From positions 1 through 64,000 of the forward strand of contig NZ_JACVMX010000002.1 of assembly GCF_014530035.1 (NCBI RefSeq): a stretch of 64,000 nucleotides of DNA. The letters run 5' to 3'. The position numbers and the translations under genes were made by a program. Shown piece after piece: positions 62,403 through 64,000 of the stretch (position 1 is the stretch's first letter; each line of letters begins with the position of its first letter). The notes below the pieces were generated by a model. That model was given only the letters and a program-made list of their open reading frames with translations, ran no database searches and had not been told where the DNA came from. The DNA is from Leucobacter sp. cx-328. Its GTDB lineage: Bacteria; Actinomycetota; Actinomycetes; Actinomycetales; Microbacteriaceae.

Positions 62403-63332
62403 TTACTTGTCTGCGAGCGCTGCAAGGTAGTGCTCTGCGTCAAGCGCCGCAACGGTGCCCGATGCTGCTGCGGTGATGGCCTGGCGGTAGCTCGGGTCGA
62501 TGACGTCGCCTGCGGCGAAGACACCAGGGATCGAGGTACGCGAGCTGCGACCGTCGACCGCGATGGTGCCCTCGGCGGTGAGCGCGAGCTGGTTGTGTAC
62601 GAGGTGGGTACGCGGATCGTTGCCGATCGCCACGAAGACGCCAGTGACGTCGAGTTCGCTTTCGGTACCGTCAACGGTGTTGCGCAGGGTCACGCCGGTG
62701 AGCCCTGACGAGCCGTGGAGCTCCTTGATCTCGGTGTTCCAGATGAACTCGATCTTCTCGTTGTCGAAGGCACGCTGCTGCATGATCTTCGACGCCTTGA
62801 GCTCATCGCGGCGATGGATCAGGTAGACCTTTGACGCGAAGCGGGTGAGGAAGGTTGCCTCTTCCATCGCCGAGTCGCCGCCGCCGACAACGGCGATGGT
62901 CTGGTCACGGAAGAAGAAGCCGTCGCAGGTCGCGCACGACGAGACGCCGTGGCCGGTGAGGGTTTCTTCGCCGGGAACGCCGAGCTTGCGGTAGGCCGAA
63001 CCGGTCGCGAAGATGACGGTCTTTGCCTCGTGTACCTTGCCGTCGCTTGAGGTGACGCGCTTGACGTCGCCCTCGAGTTCGACCGAGGTGACGTCGTCGT
63101 AGACGACCTCGGTGCCGAACTTCTCTGCCTGGTCTTGCATGTGCTGCATGAGCTCGGGGCCCTGGATGCCCTCTGGGAAACCGGGGAAATTTTCAACCTC
63201 GGTGGTGTTCATGAGCTCGCCGCCAAGTGCGACTGAGCTAGCGAACAGGAGGGGTTTCAGGCCTGCGCGTGCTGCATAGATGCCCGCGGTGAAGCCTGCG
63301 GGGCCGGAGCCGATGATGATGATCTCGTGCAT
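62403..63332 (-). CDS. trxB: Thioredoxin reductase
   Basis: A 309-residue NADPH-dependent flavoprotein. FAD motif GSGPAG (8-13), redox pair Cys133 and Cys136 in CATCDG, NADPH motif GGGDSAMEEA, and late GDVIDPSYRQAITA. The ATG at 63332 has AAGGAG six bases upstream; a longer frame lacks support. Operon with trxA. The DUF6049 gene ends 85 bases upstream. Confidence 0.97.
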   Translation of the reverse strand: MHEIIIIGSGPAGFTAGIYAARAGLKPLLFASSVALGGELMNTTEVENFPGFPEGIQGPELMQHMQDQAEKFGTEVVYDDVTSVELEGDVKRVTSSDGKVHEAKTVIFATGSAYRKLGVPGEETLTGHGVSSCATCDGFFFRDQTIAVVGGGDSAMEEATFLTRFASKVYLIHRRDELKASKIMQQRAFDNEKIEFIWNTEIKELHGSSGLTGVTLRNTVDGTESELDVTGVFVAIGNDPRTHLVHNQLALTAEGTIAVDGRSSRTSIPGVFAAGDVIDPSYRQAITAAASGTVAALDAEHYLAALADK

Positions 63333-63417
63333 GTTTCTCCTTGTGCGGGACGTCGCTTGAACCGCGATCACTGGGTATAACCCATCCTAGAGTCGCGGTA
63401 TTCCGTACGTCAGCTGA

Positions 63418-64000
63418 TTACGCTGTGGGTGATTCAGTTTCTGGTGCGGAGGATGTTTCAGTGGCTTCAGCCTTGGCCTTGCGCCGGCTGCGGATACTGC
63501 GGAAAATTCCGAACCCAACGAGCAAGACTGCGCCGGCGCCGAGCGTAATGAGGGCGATACTCTCGATCGTGGCGGTGACGGAGATTTCGATTTCGCCGCT
63601 GTGGGCGGTGACCGTGCCTGAGGGATCCTGGAGAGTCACGATGAGCGATGATTCGCCGTTCGATACACGGCTCTTCACCGGCACAAGAATGGTCTGTGTC
63701 GACTTGGCCTCGACGAAGACGTCTTGGAACGTTTCCTGTCCGACCGCGAGGACAGCCGAAGTCGGGCGCACCTCAAGCCGCACGGTCGCATTGAACGGCA
63801 GCAAGTTTTGCACCTGAATGGGGACGCGCGTTGAACTGCCGACAAGCTGGGTGTGGCGGGTGTCGATGATCCGCACGCCGCGCTCAATCTCGGCGTCACG
63901 CTCGGCGTAGGCCTCGGCGATCGCCGCAAAATCGGTGTCAGGGTCTGCAAAGTGCGTCGCGTACAGATCGAGCATGCGTGCGCGTTGATACCCGGTGACG
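63418..64000 (-). CDS. DUF6049 family membrane protein, C-terminal part (gene runs off the window)
   Basis: The last 193 residues or so of a larger protein whose start lies beyond 64000. The frame is open to the window edge. Visible are a beta-rich extracytoplasmic region (STRVPIQVQNLLPFNATVRL, TILVPVKSRVSNGESSLIV), one membrane helix near the end (ALITLGAGAVLLVGFGIF) and a basic, then acidic tail (RSRRKAKAEATE). The position upstream of trxB matches the actinobacterial DUF6049 gene that precedes murJ/mviN. Function unknown; an envelope role is inferred from neighbours. Confidence 0.8.
   Translation of the reverse strand, partial: VTGYQRARMLDLYATHFADPDTDFAAIAEAYAERDAEIERGVRIIDTRHTQLVGSSTRVPIQVQNLLPFNATVRLEVRPTSAVLAVGQETFQDVFVEAKSTQTILVPVKSRVSNGESSLIVTLQDPSGTVTAHSGEIEISVTATIESIALITLGAGAVLLVGFGIFRSIRSRRKAKAEATETSSAPETESPTA

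Overview
The window is about 64 kb of high-GC DNA around the chromosomal replication origin of an actinobacterium. The gene order dnaA-dnaN-recF-DUF721(dciA)-gyrB-gyrA-DUF3566-tRNA-Ile, the fhaA-fhaB-pstP-rodA-pbpA-pknA-pknB block, crgA, a class E sortase, a DUF6049 protein beside trxB, and cysteine-free S14/L33 proteins all fit Microbacteriaceae. Leucobacter or a close relative is my guess; no marker here fixes the genus. No prophage, insertion sequence or CRISPR array is visible.

Left part (1-17.4 kb, mostly minus strand): a thiamine-binding protein, a DHA2-type MFS exporter, HU, the L28-L33-S14 cluster, tRNA hydroxylase TrhO, an MMPL/YhgE membrane-protein pair under a divergent TetR regulator with a double operator, dcd, an SDR dehydrogenase, a CopD-CtaG fusion and a large LuxR-type ATPase regulator. 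Next comes a spacer of about 1.5 kb (17.4-18.9 kb) holding a dense DnaA-box cluster, a LexA-type box and two copies of a palindromic repeat.

Middle part (18.9-46.5 kb): tRNA-Leu; the plus-strand cell-wall/Ser-Thr kinase operon; a secreted phosphoesterase and a beta-propeller-like surface protein, both ending in LAxTG sorting signals, with a class E sortase between them; pabA/trpG, crgA, rhomboid and cyclophilin; Nudix, alpha/beta hydrolase and a NarL-type two-component system with a DUF4097 protein; a dapA-family gene; two identical tRNA-Ala genes; a lipoprotein next to a secreted matrixin-like protease; tRNA-Ile.

Right part (46.6-64 kb): the origin core. gyrA, gyrB, dciA, recF, dnaN and dnaA run leftward. 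rpmH, rnpA, yidD, yidC, jag, rsmG, parA and parB run rightward. parB and trxB-trxA converge on a terminator, and a DUF6049 gene runs off the end. Several parS sites lie in and around gyrB, recF and rsmG.

The main unexplained signals are: (1) a family of at least six palindromic elements of about 90 bp found only between genes; (2) about 20 exact copies of the 10-mer GATCCGCGCC, two pairs of which build long terminator-like hairpins; (3) five perfect DnaA boxes in about 155 bp, 37 kb from dnaA, interleaved with a LexA-like box; (4) parS sites embedded in reading frames, including two in a recF segment that both read VSRET; (5) a degenerate ABC-ATPase-like domain fused to the MMPL transporter. 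All counts and positions were read by eye.
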